64,000 bases of DNA from Echria macrotheca (GCA_030411725.1 MU839841.1:1160294-1224293); one strand, 5' to 3'; shown: positions 12,203-23,483, counted from the stretch's first letter. The notes: a model not told the origin generated them from the sequence alone. Numbers and translations are program-made.

Positions 12203-12283
12203 CGAATTAGGAACAGGCGTGTTCCTCTTCCTTTCTGGACCGGTGGACACTTACACGATCTCAACCCACAACAACAAAGTACC

Positions 12284-14130
12284 ATGGCTGCTCCAGCAAA
12301 CGGAACCGCCGCGCCGGCGACAAACGGGACTGCTGGCGGGCATGGAGGAGAAAGAGGAGGAGCCGGTGCCACTGCCAGCACGGATCCTGACGTGGTCAAC
12401 AAGATGCTGTCCGACTACCTCTTCTACGTGCTGGGCATCATATCGGCGGTACTTCTGGTTTGGAGATTCGCCACTGTGTTTGTCAAGTATGTACGGACGG
12501 TATCGAGCCTGGGCAATGAGACGCAACGGTACTTTGCGATGCAATCAGAGAAAGTGGCCTGGTTCAAGAAGAACATACAGTATTCGCCCATCTTCCGCAA
12601 GCGACACAACCGCGAGTTCCAGCTCAGCCAGGCCGTCAACGTCGGCACACTACCGACCCGACTCCAGCTCGTTTTTCTTGCTGGCTACTTTGCGACCAAC
12701 GTGGCGTTCTGCGTCATCACCATCGACTACTCCGGGCCGTTCAGGGATGTGGCGGCGCTCGTTCGGAATCGGACCGGGATTTTGGCCGTTGTCAACATGG
12801 TTCCTCTGTTCCTCATGGCTGGCAGGAACAACCCGCTCATTAAGCTCCTGGGCATTTCTTTCGATACATTCAACCTTCTTCACCGCTGGCTCGGTCGCAT
12901 CGTGATTCTGGAGGCCGTGGCTCACACGCTGGCCTTCCTGATCAGCAATGCTTCGACAAATGGCTGGGGCGGTGCCTTCCAGACCGTTTTTCGTGTTCAG
13001 TACATTATGTGGGGCTTCATCGTAAGTGATACAAGGAGATGTAGTGGATGACACTAACATGAGAATAGGCGACGTGCGCGTTTGTGGCCCTCGGCATCCA
13101 AGCAGCAAGCATCTTCCGACACGCCTTCTACGAGACTTTCAAGGTTATGCACATTGCTCTCGCCATCCTGGCCGTCATCGGCGTATACTACCACCTCGAT
13201 CTCAAGGGTCTCCCCCAGCTGCCCTACCTCAAGGCGGTCATCGCGCTCTGGGTGCTTGACCGTGCTGCCCGTTTCATCCGCATCTGCTATCACAACATCG
13301 GCGCGGGTGGCACCAAAACACTGGTCGAGGCTCTCCCTGGCGGCGCCTGCCGTGTGACGGTGACGATGGCCCGTCCGTGGGACTTTCAGCCCGGCCAGCA
13401 CGCCTATCTCTACATGCCCTCGATCAGCCTTTGGCAATCCCATCCATTCACGGTGGCCTGGAGCGAGGAGTCGGACCGGCTGGACGGCGAAAAGCTCCCG
13501 ATGGACCGCCACGACGTGCTCGCCAAAGGCAAGACGACGTTCTCGTTCATCATCCGCAGCCGGACCGGTTTCACGGGTAGTCTGTACAACAAGGCTTCGG
13601 CCTGTGTCGACGGCCGGATGCTGACGCGATGTCTGGTCGAGGGCCCGTACACGGGAGGACACCTCATGCACTCGTACGGGACCGTGATGCTGTTCGCCGG
13701 CGGTGTCGGTATCACACAGGCGGTTCCGCACGTCCGCGATCTAGTGGCCGCTTACAACAACGGGACGGCTGCTGTCCGAAAATGCGTGCTGGTCTGGGTG
13801 ATTCAAACTCCAGAACATCTCGAGTGGATCCGGCCGTGGATGACAGAGATTCTTGCCATGGAGAAGCGGCGCGAGGTGCTTCGTATCATGCTGTTTGTCA
13901 GCCGTCCACGGTCCACCAAGGAGATCCACAGCCCCAGCGCCACGGTGCAGATGTTTCCCGGGCGGCCAAACATTGAAACGCTGCTGGGCATCGAGATGGA
14001 GAACCAGATCGGGACGCTTGGGGTCTCGGTGTGCGGGCCGGGTGCGCTGAGCGATGAAGTGCGGCGCGCGGTGCGGAACAAGCAATACAATGGCAACATT
14101 GAGTTTGTTGAGGAGGCGTTTTCATGGTGA
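12284..14130 (+). CDS. Ferric/cupric reductase-like transmembrane flavocytochrome
   Basis: FRE-family membrane reductase: electrons pass from NADPH through FAD and two hemes to extracellular Fe(III) or Cu(II). Model: join(12284..13021, 13069..14130), 599 residues. The 47-bp intron has gtaagt and a cactaac branch site and keeps phase 0. The bis-heme histidines are present with canonical spacing: H200-x13-H214 (in LLHRWLGRIVILEAVAHTL) and H274-x13-H288. The FAD-binding HPFTVA motif is at 371-376, the NADPH-binding GGVGIT loop at 457-462, and a CGPG motif near the C terminus. A Gly/Ala/Thr-rich N terminus precedes a first membrane segment at about 43-62. Vacuolar or plasma-membrane location cannot be distinguished. 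No siderophore or iron-transporter genes are adjacent, so the substrate is inferred only from family. Confidence 0.94.
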
Positions 14131-15660
14131 TTCTGAGTCCAGGCGTTGATCCGGTTGGGAGTGGCGGTGGCGTCTCTGAGATGTTGGACATCTACACTAG
14201 ATGGTTTCGGACGCAGACAATTCTTTGTATATGATTGACTTGACCACCCGTTTGGGGATGTGGTTTACATAGCTGCCAATGGTGACCTCAGGGTTTACTG
14301 TGTGTGTTTCTCGTCCCAAGAATTGTGAAAGTGCCAAGCCACATTCCCGGAATGGACGAGGTGTGCATGGGACCCGGATGGTGATGCGTCAGTGGGTGCT
14401 CTGGCCCGTTGCCCCGCTGTGACATCCCCCACCAAGACCCCTGTCTAGCTGGTGGCTACCTCCGCGTCCGCTGTCGACTGGATCATCCAACTTCACCTCC
14501 TGGCAAGCAAAAGACCATGTCTGCGTCGTGAGCCTTTTTTTTGAAGAAATATACCCGCGAGATTTGGATCTCGGAAGGTTTTGGAGAGAAAAGCGCTGTG
14601 TGGGAGAACACACGCCCTCGATCAACAAGCCCCGCCACAGCTGGTTTGTTCCGCCGTTCCACGGGCGCCTGCGGAGCACGCTGGCATACCTCCCACGCGC
14701 AGTTTACTCGCCAGGTGAGCCTCTCCCATTCAGTAATGATGTGACGCTGCGCTGGTCATGCGTCGGTTCTGGGGCTGTTTCCTTATCGTCCGCTGTCCTA
14801 TTATTTGCCTGTGACATCTCCTGTCTTAGCTGGACTTGCTCTCGGGCAGTTCTTATCGGGCTGTAGTTATCACAAGCCCCGATTGCTGTTACCTACCACT
14901 CGCTCCCTGAGTTACCACCCCCTCTGTTGACAGAAACCTGGGGAAAGGCCGTTCAGCCACGCAAACCTCGGTGTTGACACCATTTTTGAGGTGGCTTGAG
15001 TTGGTCTTTGTCTTGTGTCTGTTCCCGGTGGGTTGCCTCGGTGGGTGAGTGTGCCATGTTCGCGGGGAAAGCTCCGCCTTCCAACGTGGGCATAACTTGT
15101 CCTGAGGTGTCCGAGCTGCCTACCTGCCTGCCTTCTGCCTTAGCTGCCTCGCCCCTAGCAACACCTGCCACCTGCCTGTCTCTTTTAGTACCGCTTGACT
15201 AATCTGCCTGCATCTTGGGTTTTCCAGGGCCGAGAGAGCTTCGTTGATCCTGCCGCCCACGCTGTCTGGGACGAACCGAAGCCATCATCTTGTCGCCTTT
15301 ATTTTACGAGCGGACAGATCCAACGAGTAGTCTTTCCGACAAGACTTATAAAGAGTCGGAGCGGATCCACACGAGCCCGAGCTGTCGATTAGCTTCTTCT
15401 GAAGCTCGGACGACGGAGGGTTTCCGACGGGTCGAACTTCCCACGGCCGCTGTCGATACCGAGGGATTGTTGGGAGACGGAGTGCCTACGCAAACGGGAA
15501 CCATAAAACACCCATAAAGACAAGAGACAGAATCATAAGCGGGGCGGGCCGCTAGAACACCCAAACATCCGCGGACCGGACCGGACAAACCTCTAGGTAG
15601 CTCGACGCGCGAAACGCTAGCTAGCAAGACGCATCGAGTCGAGGGACACTGACAGAAAAG
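14131..15660. other. Spacer between ferric reductase and yippee genes
   Basis: No gene seen. It holds the 3' flank of the reductase and the promoter/leader of the yippee gene. A TATA-like TTATAAAG lies at about 15346-15353, roughly 310 bp before the yippee start, and CCTCTAGGTAG occurs at about 15591. Confidence 0.5.
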
Positions 15661-16056
15661 ATGGGTCTCTCATACAACACATACCTCAACTGCAACCGCA
15701 TCTACGGCTGCAAGAACTGCAAAACCCATCTGGCTAACCACGACGACATCATAAGTAGAGTCCGTCCCCACCCCCTCCTTTCCTCCCCACCCGCCTCTCT
15801 GTTTCTAATTATCTGGTGATAGAACTTTCGCGGTCAGCATGGTAAGGCCTATCTGTTCAACATGGTTGTCAACATCGAGACTGGCGAGGCCAACGAGCGT
15901 AACATGACGACCGGCCGCCATATCGTCCGCGACATAACCTGCCGTCAGTGTAAGCAGGTTGTTGGGTGGAAGTACGATAAGGCGTACGAGAGCAGCGAGA
16001 AGTATAAGGAGGGGAAGTTTATTCTGGAGCATGAGTTGCTTTGCAACGTCAACTGA
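15661..16056 (+). CDS. Yippee-like zinc-binding protein
   Basis: Model: join(15661..15759, 15823..16056), 110 residues, the usual length for yippee proteins. The four zinc ligands are C17, C20, C73 and C76, giving the family-defining Cx2C-x52-Cx2C spacing. Other hallmarks are GQHGKAYLFN, the TTGRH(I)VRD segment and GWKYDKAYE. The 63-bp intron begins gtccgt, an uncommon donor, and ends gatag; it is needed to join the two halves in frame. The yippee fold resembles the Mis18, cereblon and MsrB zinc folds; in fungi its molecular role is poorly defined. The gene is convergent with the transporter gene at 17121. Identification is very secure; only the exact donor site is open. Confidence 0.95.
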
Positions 16057-17120
16057 GTCTTTTTGGTCCTTCTCGTTCTGGTATAATGGGGTTGGTCGGT
16101 AGGGTTGTTCTGGATTGGTGGGCGGTCGTGGAGTGAGGAAGGGGAAGGGTATGGCGAAGAGGAGTTCTGGGGTTTGATTTGTTTGGCTTTTTACTATGCA
16201 TTCGTTCATTTATCATGGATGGGCAGCGATGGGATACGGGGAAATGATATGTCACTCCCTTTTCGGTGTGGTTTTTGGTCTGTCCCGTTGTCTTCCACCT
16301 TCTTTTCACGTTCCTAATGGTCTACTGAACTCAAAGCGAAGGATATATCACGAAGTGGCTTCTTCTGCCGGTTATATCTTTCAAATTTGGGTTTACCAGA
16401 CCGTTGGGATTAGGGTGAGGTGGAGGATTGGCCAGCGGAGAGGCCAAATACGGGATCGAAGAGGGGAGGGGAGTTGAGACTCGACGAAGAAAGACAGACA
16501 GACAAACAGACACAAGTGACGGACACAGTAGAGGGAACAGCGGACACGGAAACTCGACAACGAGCAGCATGGCGACGGCAGGAGGGTGTTGAGGCGAGGC
16601 GAGGCGAAGGATGGAGTGATAAGCGTATTTGTCTTGTCTTGCTAGAAATCATCAGGGTATAAATACTCATCATATTGCATCACATCACATCACATTGGTA
16701 TATCAATCGACCTCTCGTGGTGAATTTCATGGTCACCCAGGGGAATATATTTTCATGGTACGGAATAGGATGGCTCGATAACAAACTGGACAATCTACTC
16801 CAATGGATTATTTCATGGCGTGCAATGGAGCCAGGTTGTCTAGCTGGACGGGGAAAATCGTAGGAAACTACCGGCATCACCATCACCCTTGAACAAGTCC
16901 AAACACAATGATACAAAACCACAGTTGCTGTTCACGTACCTATCTAGAATAGAACCTAAAAAACCATAACCACCAATGAATAAATACCCTACTCCGTACG
17001 AACGAATGCACCAACGCCCATCCTCCCAATCCCATCAATCTAACACCATATAGGCACGAATATCCCAAGAGCTATATACACCCACCCCGTCAGCCATACA
17101 TATACATATGTACAGTCCAA
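16057..17120. other. Convergent 3' spacer between yippee and DMT transporter genes
   Basis: No gene can be supported. Contains the 3' flanks of two convergent genes, a purine-rich stretch near 16.48-16.6 kb with short AGACAGACAGACA-type repeats, and a CACAT repeat at about 16680-16695. Confidence 0.5.
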
Positions 17121-18533
17121 CTAGTTATGCTCAATAGGCTCCTCAGGCAGCAACTCCTCCACCTCCTTGACGCGGAGGAAAGCAAGCGGCGGCTGGACGA
17201 TGCCGTTGAACAAGAAAGTAAAGTAGACGAGCAGCGCGAACCCGACAACCTGCAGCCACTTGAACGTCTCCCAGCCGAGGCCGAGCGAGACCATCCAGAT
17301 GAACAGCGTGCGGCAGGTATCGATCGTGGACCGCGACGTGGCGCTGACGCTGCGCGTGACCGACAGACCGAAGAAGTTGAAGCCGCTATCACACACAGTT
17401 AGCATCATCCTGAAGTTCTTTTTTTTCTGCGACGCAAAACGTACCCAATGCTGATCATGATCAAAACACTCGAGATAAACACCGGCCGGTACTCCCAAAA
17501 CTGCCTCCACCCCTCGACCATATCAAACGGCCCGTAGCGACCAGCATCCGTCCGGCCAACCGCCAGATGCAACACCACCATGCCCAGCAACGTAATCAGA
17601 AAACCAAACAGACCCTCCCAGCCGACCACACGGATAGGCTCGATGGCCGAACGCTCGAGGATCCACTCCTCGAGCACGAACTGGGTGGCCGTGAAGATCT
17701 GCGCGCCAGCAATCATCAGCACGCCAATAATGACGCGCACCGCGTCCGAGCCCAGGTCCGCGACCGCCGAGTTGGGCGCCTCGGACCCGGCGTGCTTCTT
17801 GTCCGGCTGGATCGCACCGGCGAGGCCGACAATGCCCACGCCGACAACCACGCCCACCAGCGACAGCCACTGGAAGGCGTGAAGCCTCCGGCGCAGAAAC
17901 ACCACGCTGAATATCCCGACAAACAGCACCAAAGCGCCGCGCGTCATCTGGTAGATCGAGGCCGCCACCAGCAGGAGTCCAACATTCATGAGCGTAGTGC
18001 CGCAGATATCGCACGTCGCAGGCAGCGCGAGCAACAGCACACGCCAGCCGGTAAGCACGCCGTCGGTGCTGCTGCTCTTGTGGACTCCATTCCCGTTGAG
18101 CGCCGTGTGGGACCGAATGCTCGCATCGTCGCGCCCCTCGCCGTCGTCGTGGTCCGTCGTGCGGACCGGCTCGTACGTAGCCGTCGTCTGCTGTTTCGTC
18201 ACGTATCTGCCGTAGAGCGACATGAGGCCCACCACCAGCCAGCAGCCCATTTCTCCCACGAACATCTGCAGCGTCTGGATCACGGGCTGCTCAAAGTGGG
18301 CGCGCTTCTTGGGGTCGGGGTTGTCGCAGTCGCGGACGCATTGGTTGTCCTTTTTTTGCGCGAGGATGTCGATTAGTCTCTCTCTCTTCAACGCAGGTCT
18401 AATTTGTTTATTCGTGTGCTATAATAATACATACCTGGTACTTTGTCAGGAGCGTGTTGCACACTCCCGTCAGCAACATCATACCGACCAGGAACGGGAT
18501 GATGGCCCGCGCGGGGATGATGGTGTTTGCCAT
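17121..18533 (-). CDS. SLC35F6-like DMT-superfamily membrane transporter
   Basis: Multi-pass membrane protein of the drug/metabolite transporter superfamily, closest by pattern to SLC35F6 (human C2orf18), found in lysosomal or other endomembranes in animals; the transported substrate is uncertain. Model: join(18435..18533, 17445..18349, 17121..17385) on the minus strand, 422 residues; all splice joins keep frame. About ten hydrophobic segments are visible. The first (ARAIIPFLVGMMLLTGVCNT) leads into TKYQDN, a family feature. A hydrophilic loop (about 90-130) precedes the segments containing ALPATCDICGTTLMNVGLLL and ASIYQMTRGALVLFVG, which fit the conserved DMT core. The C terminus is short and acidic (EELLPEEPIEHN). 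The intron 1 acceptor follows an A-rich stretch, which is weak, but frame and homology support it. Confidence 0.9.
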
Positions 18534-19518
18534 TGTTTCGTCGTCTCGTCTCTCTTGCGCCGCCTCGGGGGTTTGCTGGTTTTTGAATGAAGTCGTCGTC
18601 GCTTCGGCTGTTCTCTCCCACACACAACCGCGAGCGCGCGGAGGGGGCGAACAGAGACAACAGGCACACCTCAGATAGAGAGCAGCAGCAGCACCCTTCC
18701 TCAGATCCCAGAGGAAAGAGCGAGACCTGTCTCGATAAAAAAACCCAGGGAAATGAAAAGACGACTTCCTTCTCTCTGTTCTCTCTGTTTTCGAGACAAG
18801 AAGAGAAAGAGAAGAAAAAGCGAGGCCGTGTCTTTGTACCCGGTGAGACAAGAGTCAGTCAGCCGGGCCAGACGGGTTGGTTGAACCAGATAGGAACAGG
18901 ACAGCATGAGGCCCGGGCCCAGCCCAGGCACCATCCCCAATCCCCAGACAAGCTCGGCTGTTGAGCCCCCGCCCCGCCCCCAGTCTCCAGAGCCCGAGAG
19001 CCCTGCCAGCCGGCTGATAGGCAAACCCAATGACCTTATCGCAGGGCTCTGGCTCCACGCCAGTGCGGCCAGCAAAGCCACTGACGGAACCAGCTGACCA
19101 CAAGCAGTCCACAGTTCTCCGGCCTTGCGACTCCGTACCAATGACATCGAACGCATTGCGCAGCGTCTTGCCTTGCCTTACCATTCCTCACAGGCTCACA
19201 CCGCAATGACGGACGAGTGGTGCCACGCACGAGAGACAGACATGGACAGGGCGCGCGACACGAACGAAAAGAAGTATTTGGGTTATGATGTATTACCTAT
19301 TATATCAGAGCTCAGACAATCCACCGGCCTACATTGATTGACCTTGGGGGAGGGAGCTTTTTGTGTAAGGGTATCGTGTATATGTAACATACTCCGTATG
19401 CGCAAAATCAATCTATGCAGTCAATGCGACATATGATCCAGCAGCAATCGACTCCATCCTTTCCCCCGCCGCCGCCGCTGCGCCCAAAACGCCAGCCGAG
19501 AAAATCAGACTAGACTCC
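18534..19518. other. Spacer upstream of the DMT transporter gene
   Basis: No gene seen. The part next to 18533 is the presumed promoter and leader of the transporter (minus strand). The remainder is the 3' flank of the DUF2985 gene. Confidence 0.5.
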
Positions 19519-20781
19519 TTACTTCTCCGGGTCCCCCTTCCTTTGCTTCGGCTTTTTATCCTTGAGGTTGTTGTAGTGCGGAATCCCCAGCTCCTTGTCC
19601 TGCGCCAACTTCTCTTGGTCGCGCTCCGTCAGGGGCACTCCCTCGATGCGCTTGACCTTCTTCCCCTCAAAGAACATGAGCAGCCCACCAGCAATGGCAA
19701 TGAGACATGCTACGGCAACCAGAAAACCCGTCGTCCAGCTGGGCCGGTCATACCTGTTCATTCCCCACATAATCCCACAAAGTCCACACTGCGCAAACGT
19801 GTTCCACACCATGGTCTGGATCGCAAAGTCTAGTTTCCACGTCGCTGTCGGCGGTGCCCGCGTGCCTGTCGGCGGCGGCGGAGCCATGTTCTTCTCGGGG
19901 TAGGGAATACAGTCTTGGGGCACGCCATCGGGGATGTTGTCCGGTCCGACATCGACCGGTAGGTCTTGCGAGCCCTTGAGACGGAACCAGCCCGAGTGAA
20001 TACCCGCCAGACGGCGCAGGGCCAGGTGGTCGCCCTTGATGCGGTACTTCATCAGGTACCACAGATCGCGGAATCTCCAGGGAGCCAGCCCAAAGGCGGG
20101 AACGCAGAAGAGCGCTGTGAGGATCTGAGAGTCCCACTCGACCCATTTCCGTCGCGGGGAGTCAATGTCGTCGCAGGACGGATAGCACATGGCCGGCGCC
20201 GCGTTGCAGAGAAGCAAGAACAGCATGCCGCCCCATGCGACAACATTCAGGCCGTAGATGGTCCAGAAGAAACCCATGGGCGTGATGAAGAACTTCCAGA
20301 ACGACGCCAGCCCCATTTTTGTCGACTCCCACGTTGAATATTTGGGCGGAAAGTGGTACCCATTATCGAACGGCGCCGTGGCGTCATTTCTAGGCTCCGC
20401 GGGTGCCGCAATCGTAGCTTCGTCGGACGATGCAACGGGACTGCGTGCGGTATTAGAAGAGCGCTTCTTCCCATTGTTTGTTGGGTGTACTTGCGTCGCA
20501 ACCACGCCTCCGGCGCTCTTCTCTGAGCCCATCCTTGCCGACTGTGGACGTGTTGGCCGGGGCCGCTCGGCAGCTATCGTGGAAAAAATGTCGCTGGTCA
20601 CAGACGCGAACGACTCGGGAGGTCGCGAATCCGAATAGTCGCGCGACAGTCTGCGCACCATATTTGCCACCGATGACCCTCGTGAGGTGGTTCGCCGGCG
20701 AGATTGGTAGGGGTCGGTCGAGGCCTCGCCAAGCTCTAACTCAGGGAAAGGCTCGGCATCGTGGTGGTCGTTCTGGGGCAT
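19519..20781 (-). CDS. DUF2985-family fungal membrane protein
   Basis: A fungal-specific integral membrane protein of unknown function that fits the DUF2985 family. The frame stays open up to 20901, but its first ATG is at 20781 (MPQNDHHDAEPFPE), giving 420 residues. A 5' exon further upstream cannot be excluded. Residues 1 to about 150 are Ser/Arg/Pro-rich and look cytosolic and phosphorylatable. Then come PPKYSTWESTKMGLASFWKF and a hydrophobic pair (TPMGFFWTIYGLNVVAWGGM...LLLC), a second block with ILTALFCVPAFGLAPWRFRD, and a C-terminal pair around WNTFAQCGLCGIMWGMNRYD and FLVAVACLIAIAGGLLMFFE. The protein ends in a lysine-rich tail. The conserved aromatic/arginine block WRFRDLWYLMKYR is typical of the family. 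Divergent from sen15. Confidence 0.82.
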   Translation of the reverse strand: MPQNDHHDAEPFPELELGEASTDPYQSRRRTTSRGSSVANMVRRLSRDYSDSRPPESFASVTSDIFSTIAAERPRPTRPQSARMGSEKSAGGVVATQVHPTNNGKKRSSNTARSPVASSDEATIAAPAEPRNDATAPFDNGYHFPPKYSTWESTKMGLASFWKFFITPMGFFWTIYGLNVVAWGGMLFLLLCNAAPAMCYPSCDDIDSPRRKWVEWDSQILTALFCVPAFGLAPWRFRDLWYLMKYRIKGDHLALRRLAGIHSGWFRLKGSQDLPVDVGPDNIPDGVPQDCIPYPEKNMAPPPPTGTRAPPTATWKLDFAIQTMVWNTFAQCGLCGIMWGMNRYDRPSWTTGFLVAVACLIAIAGGLLMFFEGKKVKRIEGVPLTERDQEKLAQDKELGIPHYNNLKDKKPKQRKGDPEK

Positions 20782-21497
20782 TATGGGTACTCGACCGCTG
20801 AGGAGGAGTTTGTGGTCGTGAGTAAGCGCAGACCGAGGGGACGGCGGATGAGGAGACGACGGCGGACGAGGAGAGTGCAGGTCTGTGGCGGATTTATCCA
20901 ATGGCGAGACTGGTAGGATGTTTGTTGTGGTCGCAAGGGGATAAAACCGAAGGACGCAACTAAATTAAGTCGAGACCGGTTTATGTAGTAGTATCACGGT
21001 CTGGGAGAGACCGACGAGACATTGTTTGTGCGCGCGACCAGAATGATGGTTGAGATTCCGTCACAAGATGTGGTCCAGACTCGCGTGCGGGTCACGGACG
21101 GTTTGACGCTTCCCTGTCTTGGGAAATCGTCATTTGCTTGGCGGCCATTGGTGGACGGCCACCGCTTCGTCTCGTTGACGGCTGAACAGCAACCACTGCC
21201 TGTGTCCCCGGTGATGTCACTCTGCCTTCTTCCCCAGATGGGCGGGCGGTTTGCGGGATTCGTCAGCGATAGAATCAAGGTTTGTCCTTTTTGCTTTCGA
21301 GTGGATTACACCATTCTCGATCGGAACTTGCAACCGAAAAGGTGATCCACACACATCTAGCCCCCACAATTCCCCAGGGACCCTTTGAAAACTCAAAAAA
21401 TTAGGAAAAATAGTTCCGTACAGTGAGGATCAAGGAAGAGAGGCCAGGCGTTGCGTCGCGGCTACAGCCACCAGAAATACCGTGGCAAAACACAAAC
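20782..21497. promoter_or_regulatory. Bidirectional promoter region between DUF2985 and sen15
   Basis: Divergent starts at 20781 (minus) and 21498 (plus). The open frame of the DUF2985 gene continues without ATG to about 20901, so part of this may be 5' exon. No strong TATA or CCAAT element was recognised. Confidence 0.4.
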
Positions 21498-22013
21498 ATG
21501 GCGGGCGACCGACACACCGAGGCCCTGGCCCAGATCGTCCTGAACAACCTGGAGAACCAGCACGACTGGACTTCGGCCACGGTGTACCGACAAGCCGACC
21601 TTCCACGGCCAATCATCTACGGACTGCCGCCGAAGCGGCTCTACGTGCACCCCGACGAGCAGATTGCCACCATCAAGGTCGAGAAGGACCGCAAAGAGCG
21701 CATCGTCCAGCTCCCCGAGCCCGAGTGGGTGCTCCCGCTGCATCTCGCCGAGAAGTGGTCGCCCTCGCAGTTTGCTGCCGTCTTCGACGTCCTCGATGCT
21801 CTTCCGCCTTCGGACGAAGACCCTCAGGCCGGAGACGACTCCCGGGATTATGACGACGACGACGACAACGACAACGACAAAGAGCTGGCCCAGCTGCGGT
21901 TGTGGAGGGGTCCGAAGCGGGGGAAGCGGATTCTACTTGCGACGGTCCAGGACGACTCGACCGTCACGTATTACTTCATGCATGATGGGCTCGTCAAGCC
22001 GCGGCAGAACTGA
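21498..22013 (+). CDS. sen15: tRNA-splicing endonuclease subunit Sen15
   Basis: Structural subunit of the heterotetrameric tRNA-intron endonuclease (Sen2-Sen34-Sen15-Sen54). The ATG at 21498 gives 171 residues, the first ATG in an open frame that runs back to 21423. The Sen15 domain is visible from ALAQIVLNNLENQHDW through the family block LPRPIIYGLPPKRLYVHPDE and LPEPEWVLPLHLAEKWSP to the C-terminal strands (KRILLATVQDDSTVTYYFMH). An acidic insertion of Asp/Asn repeats (about residues 113-125) interrupts the fold and is coded by a GAC microsatellite. No catalytic triad is expected in this subunit. No intron is needed. It ends 27 bp before the stop codon of the convergent dehydrogenase gene. 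Confidence 0.87.
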   Translation: MAGDRHTEALAQIVLNNLENQHDWTSATVYRQADLPRPIIYGLPPKRLYVHPDEQIATIKVEKDRKERIVQLPEPEWVLPLHLAEKWSPSQFAAVFDVLDALPPSDEDPQAGDDSRDYDDDDDNDNDKELAQLRLWRGPKRGKRILLATVQDDSTVTYYFMHDGLVKPRQN

Positions 22014-22040
22014 TTTTTTTTTGGTGGATGTCTATATATC

Positions 22041-23483
22041 CTATGGCGTAAAGATGACCTTTTGGACCTTCATCTTGTCAAAGAGGTCGTAGCCCTCGAC
22101 GGCCTCGGCGAGCGGCATAATCTTGTCAAACATGAAGCTTTGCGAGTCAGTTACGCTGAACGGGCTTGGGGGGGTGGATGACATATACCTCAGTTTATGC
22201 TGGTTCCTACCCAGCACTTCCAATGCCTCCTCGGCGATGGATCGCACCGGGCACCGACCAAACTGTATCCTCAGGTTCTTTCTGCGACGGGTCAGCGAAC
22301 GGTCGGACGATTCGGAAGTAAACAACCTACCCATATGCCTCATCGCCGTCCCACGGAATCTGAAAAAAAAAAAAAAAAAAAAGTCAGTTATCATGTGGGA
22401 GTCCGCATTTTGGTTAAAGCCATACCTCGGCATTGTGGACGCCAATACTGCTAATCATACCAAAAGGCCGGAGCAGATCAAAAGCCGTCCTCAGCGCTGG
22501 ACTCAGCCCGACAACCTCGATAACGGCATCGGCCCCGCGACCCTCGGTCACCTCTTTTACTCTCCTCAGCATCGCCTCCTTGCCGTGCAAAAAGTTGAGC
22601 GGCTCCGCCCCCAATCCCCTCGCCAGCTCGAGCCGGGAGTCAACGCTGTCGACAGCAAAGAGGTGTTTGGGTTTGTACTCCAGCGCCGAGATGATGGCAC
22701 ACAACCCGACAGGACCGCATCCCACCACCACCACGATAGCTTCGGAGGCAGGCAGCAGCTCACCATCACCCAGCGAGGCGAACGCGTTCTTGGCGCCAAA
22801 GTAGCCGGTAGGAAATATGTCTGCCGTCAGGACGAGCGCGCGGTCCGCGATTCCTGGGGGCGCTTTCATTAGTGTTCCGTCGGCGAAGGGGACGCGGACG
22901 AACTCGGCCTGTCCGCCGTCGAGGGCGGGGGAGCCGAAGAGGAGGGAGTGGGCGCAGCGGGAGGTGAAGCCTTTGAGGCAGTAGAAGCAGTTCATGCTGT
23001 ATTTATTTTTAGGGGGTTGTGACAGGGAGGTGGAAGGGAACGCAACAAACCAGGACACGGTAAACGGGGCGACGACCTTATCGCCGACCTGGATGGTCTT
23101 GACCTCGGGACCGGTCTCGGTTACGGTCCCGACGAATTCGTGGCCCATTATGAAGCCTGTGGGTGAGTCGTGGAGGCCGCGGTAGGTGTGTAGTTCTCTT
23201 TTGGGGGATGTTTTAGTAGCTTTTGGGTGGGAGGGGAGGGTGAGGAAGAAGGAAGAAGGAAGAAGGAGGGGGTGGGGGCATACGATCCACAGAGTGCGGT
23301 TGCTTGGACCTTGATAATTACATCCTTTGGGTCCTTGACTTTTCGTCGTGTTAGTTTTTGTTTGAGTGTGAGATTTGTGATGGGTTGGGGAGGAGACGTA
23401 CTTGTTGGGATCGGCCGGTCCTGGACGGATACCTTGTGCGGACCGTCGAAGATTACGGCTTTCATGGTGGTTTGTGATGACAT
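22041..23483 (-). CDS. Zinc-dependent medium-chain alcohol dehydrogenase
   Basis: NAD(P)-dependent oxidoreductase of the zinc MDR family; the exact alcohol or aldehyde substrate cannot be read from sequence. Model on the minus strand: join(23402..23483, 23284..23338, 23051..23197, 22426..22996, 22331..22359, 22189..22281, 22041..22137), 357 residues; all six introns keep phase. Catalytic zinc ligands sit in ATALCGSELH and the GHEFVG block; structural zinc cysteines follow as C-x2-C-x2-C-x7-C (SCMNCFYCLKGFTSRC). The Rossmann motif is VVVVGCGPVG, followed by the acidic AVDSVDSR nucleotide-binding turn. Exon 5 is only 29 nt. The acceptor of the preceding intron follows an unbroken run of about 20 T. 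Fungal paralogues annotated as formaldehyde- or sorbitol-dehydrogenase-like share this layout. Confidence 0.9.

Larger units (their letters stand above)
8211..12283. other. 4-kb spacer before the ferric reductase gene
   Basis: No gene can be supported. The stretch contains the 3' flank of the 957-residue gene, a palindromic TACCTTAGGTA at 8826-8836, four 7-bp GTCTGCA units at 9092-9120, TACCTAAGGTA at 9824-9834, and a GC-rich part (10.9-11.7 kb) with overlapping open frames on both strands that lack protein-like composition. From about 11.8 kb onward the + strand is pyrimidine-rich, as expected of a promoter and long 5' leader for the gene at 12284. Confidence 0.55.

Noticed and set aside
17567..18376. 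269-codon plus-strand open frame
   Set aside because: Antisense to the DMT transporter exon; composition is non-protein-like.
12284..20781. Idea of an iron-uptake or secondary-metabolite cluster
   Set aside because: The reductase, yippee, DMT and DUF2985 genes share no pathway, and no synthase, siderophore or permease gene is present.
19519..20901. Longer 460-residue version of the DUF2985 protein
   Set aside because: The codon at 20901 is TTG and no ATG lies upstream before a stop; the first ATG is at 20781.
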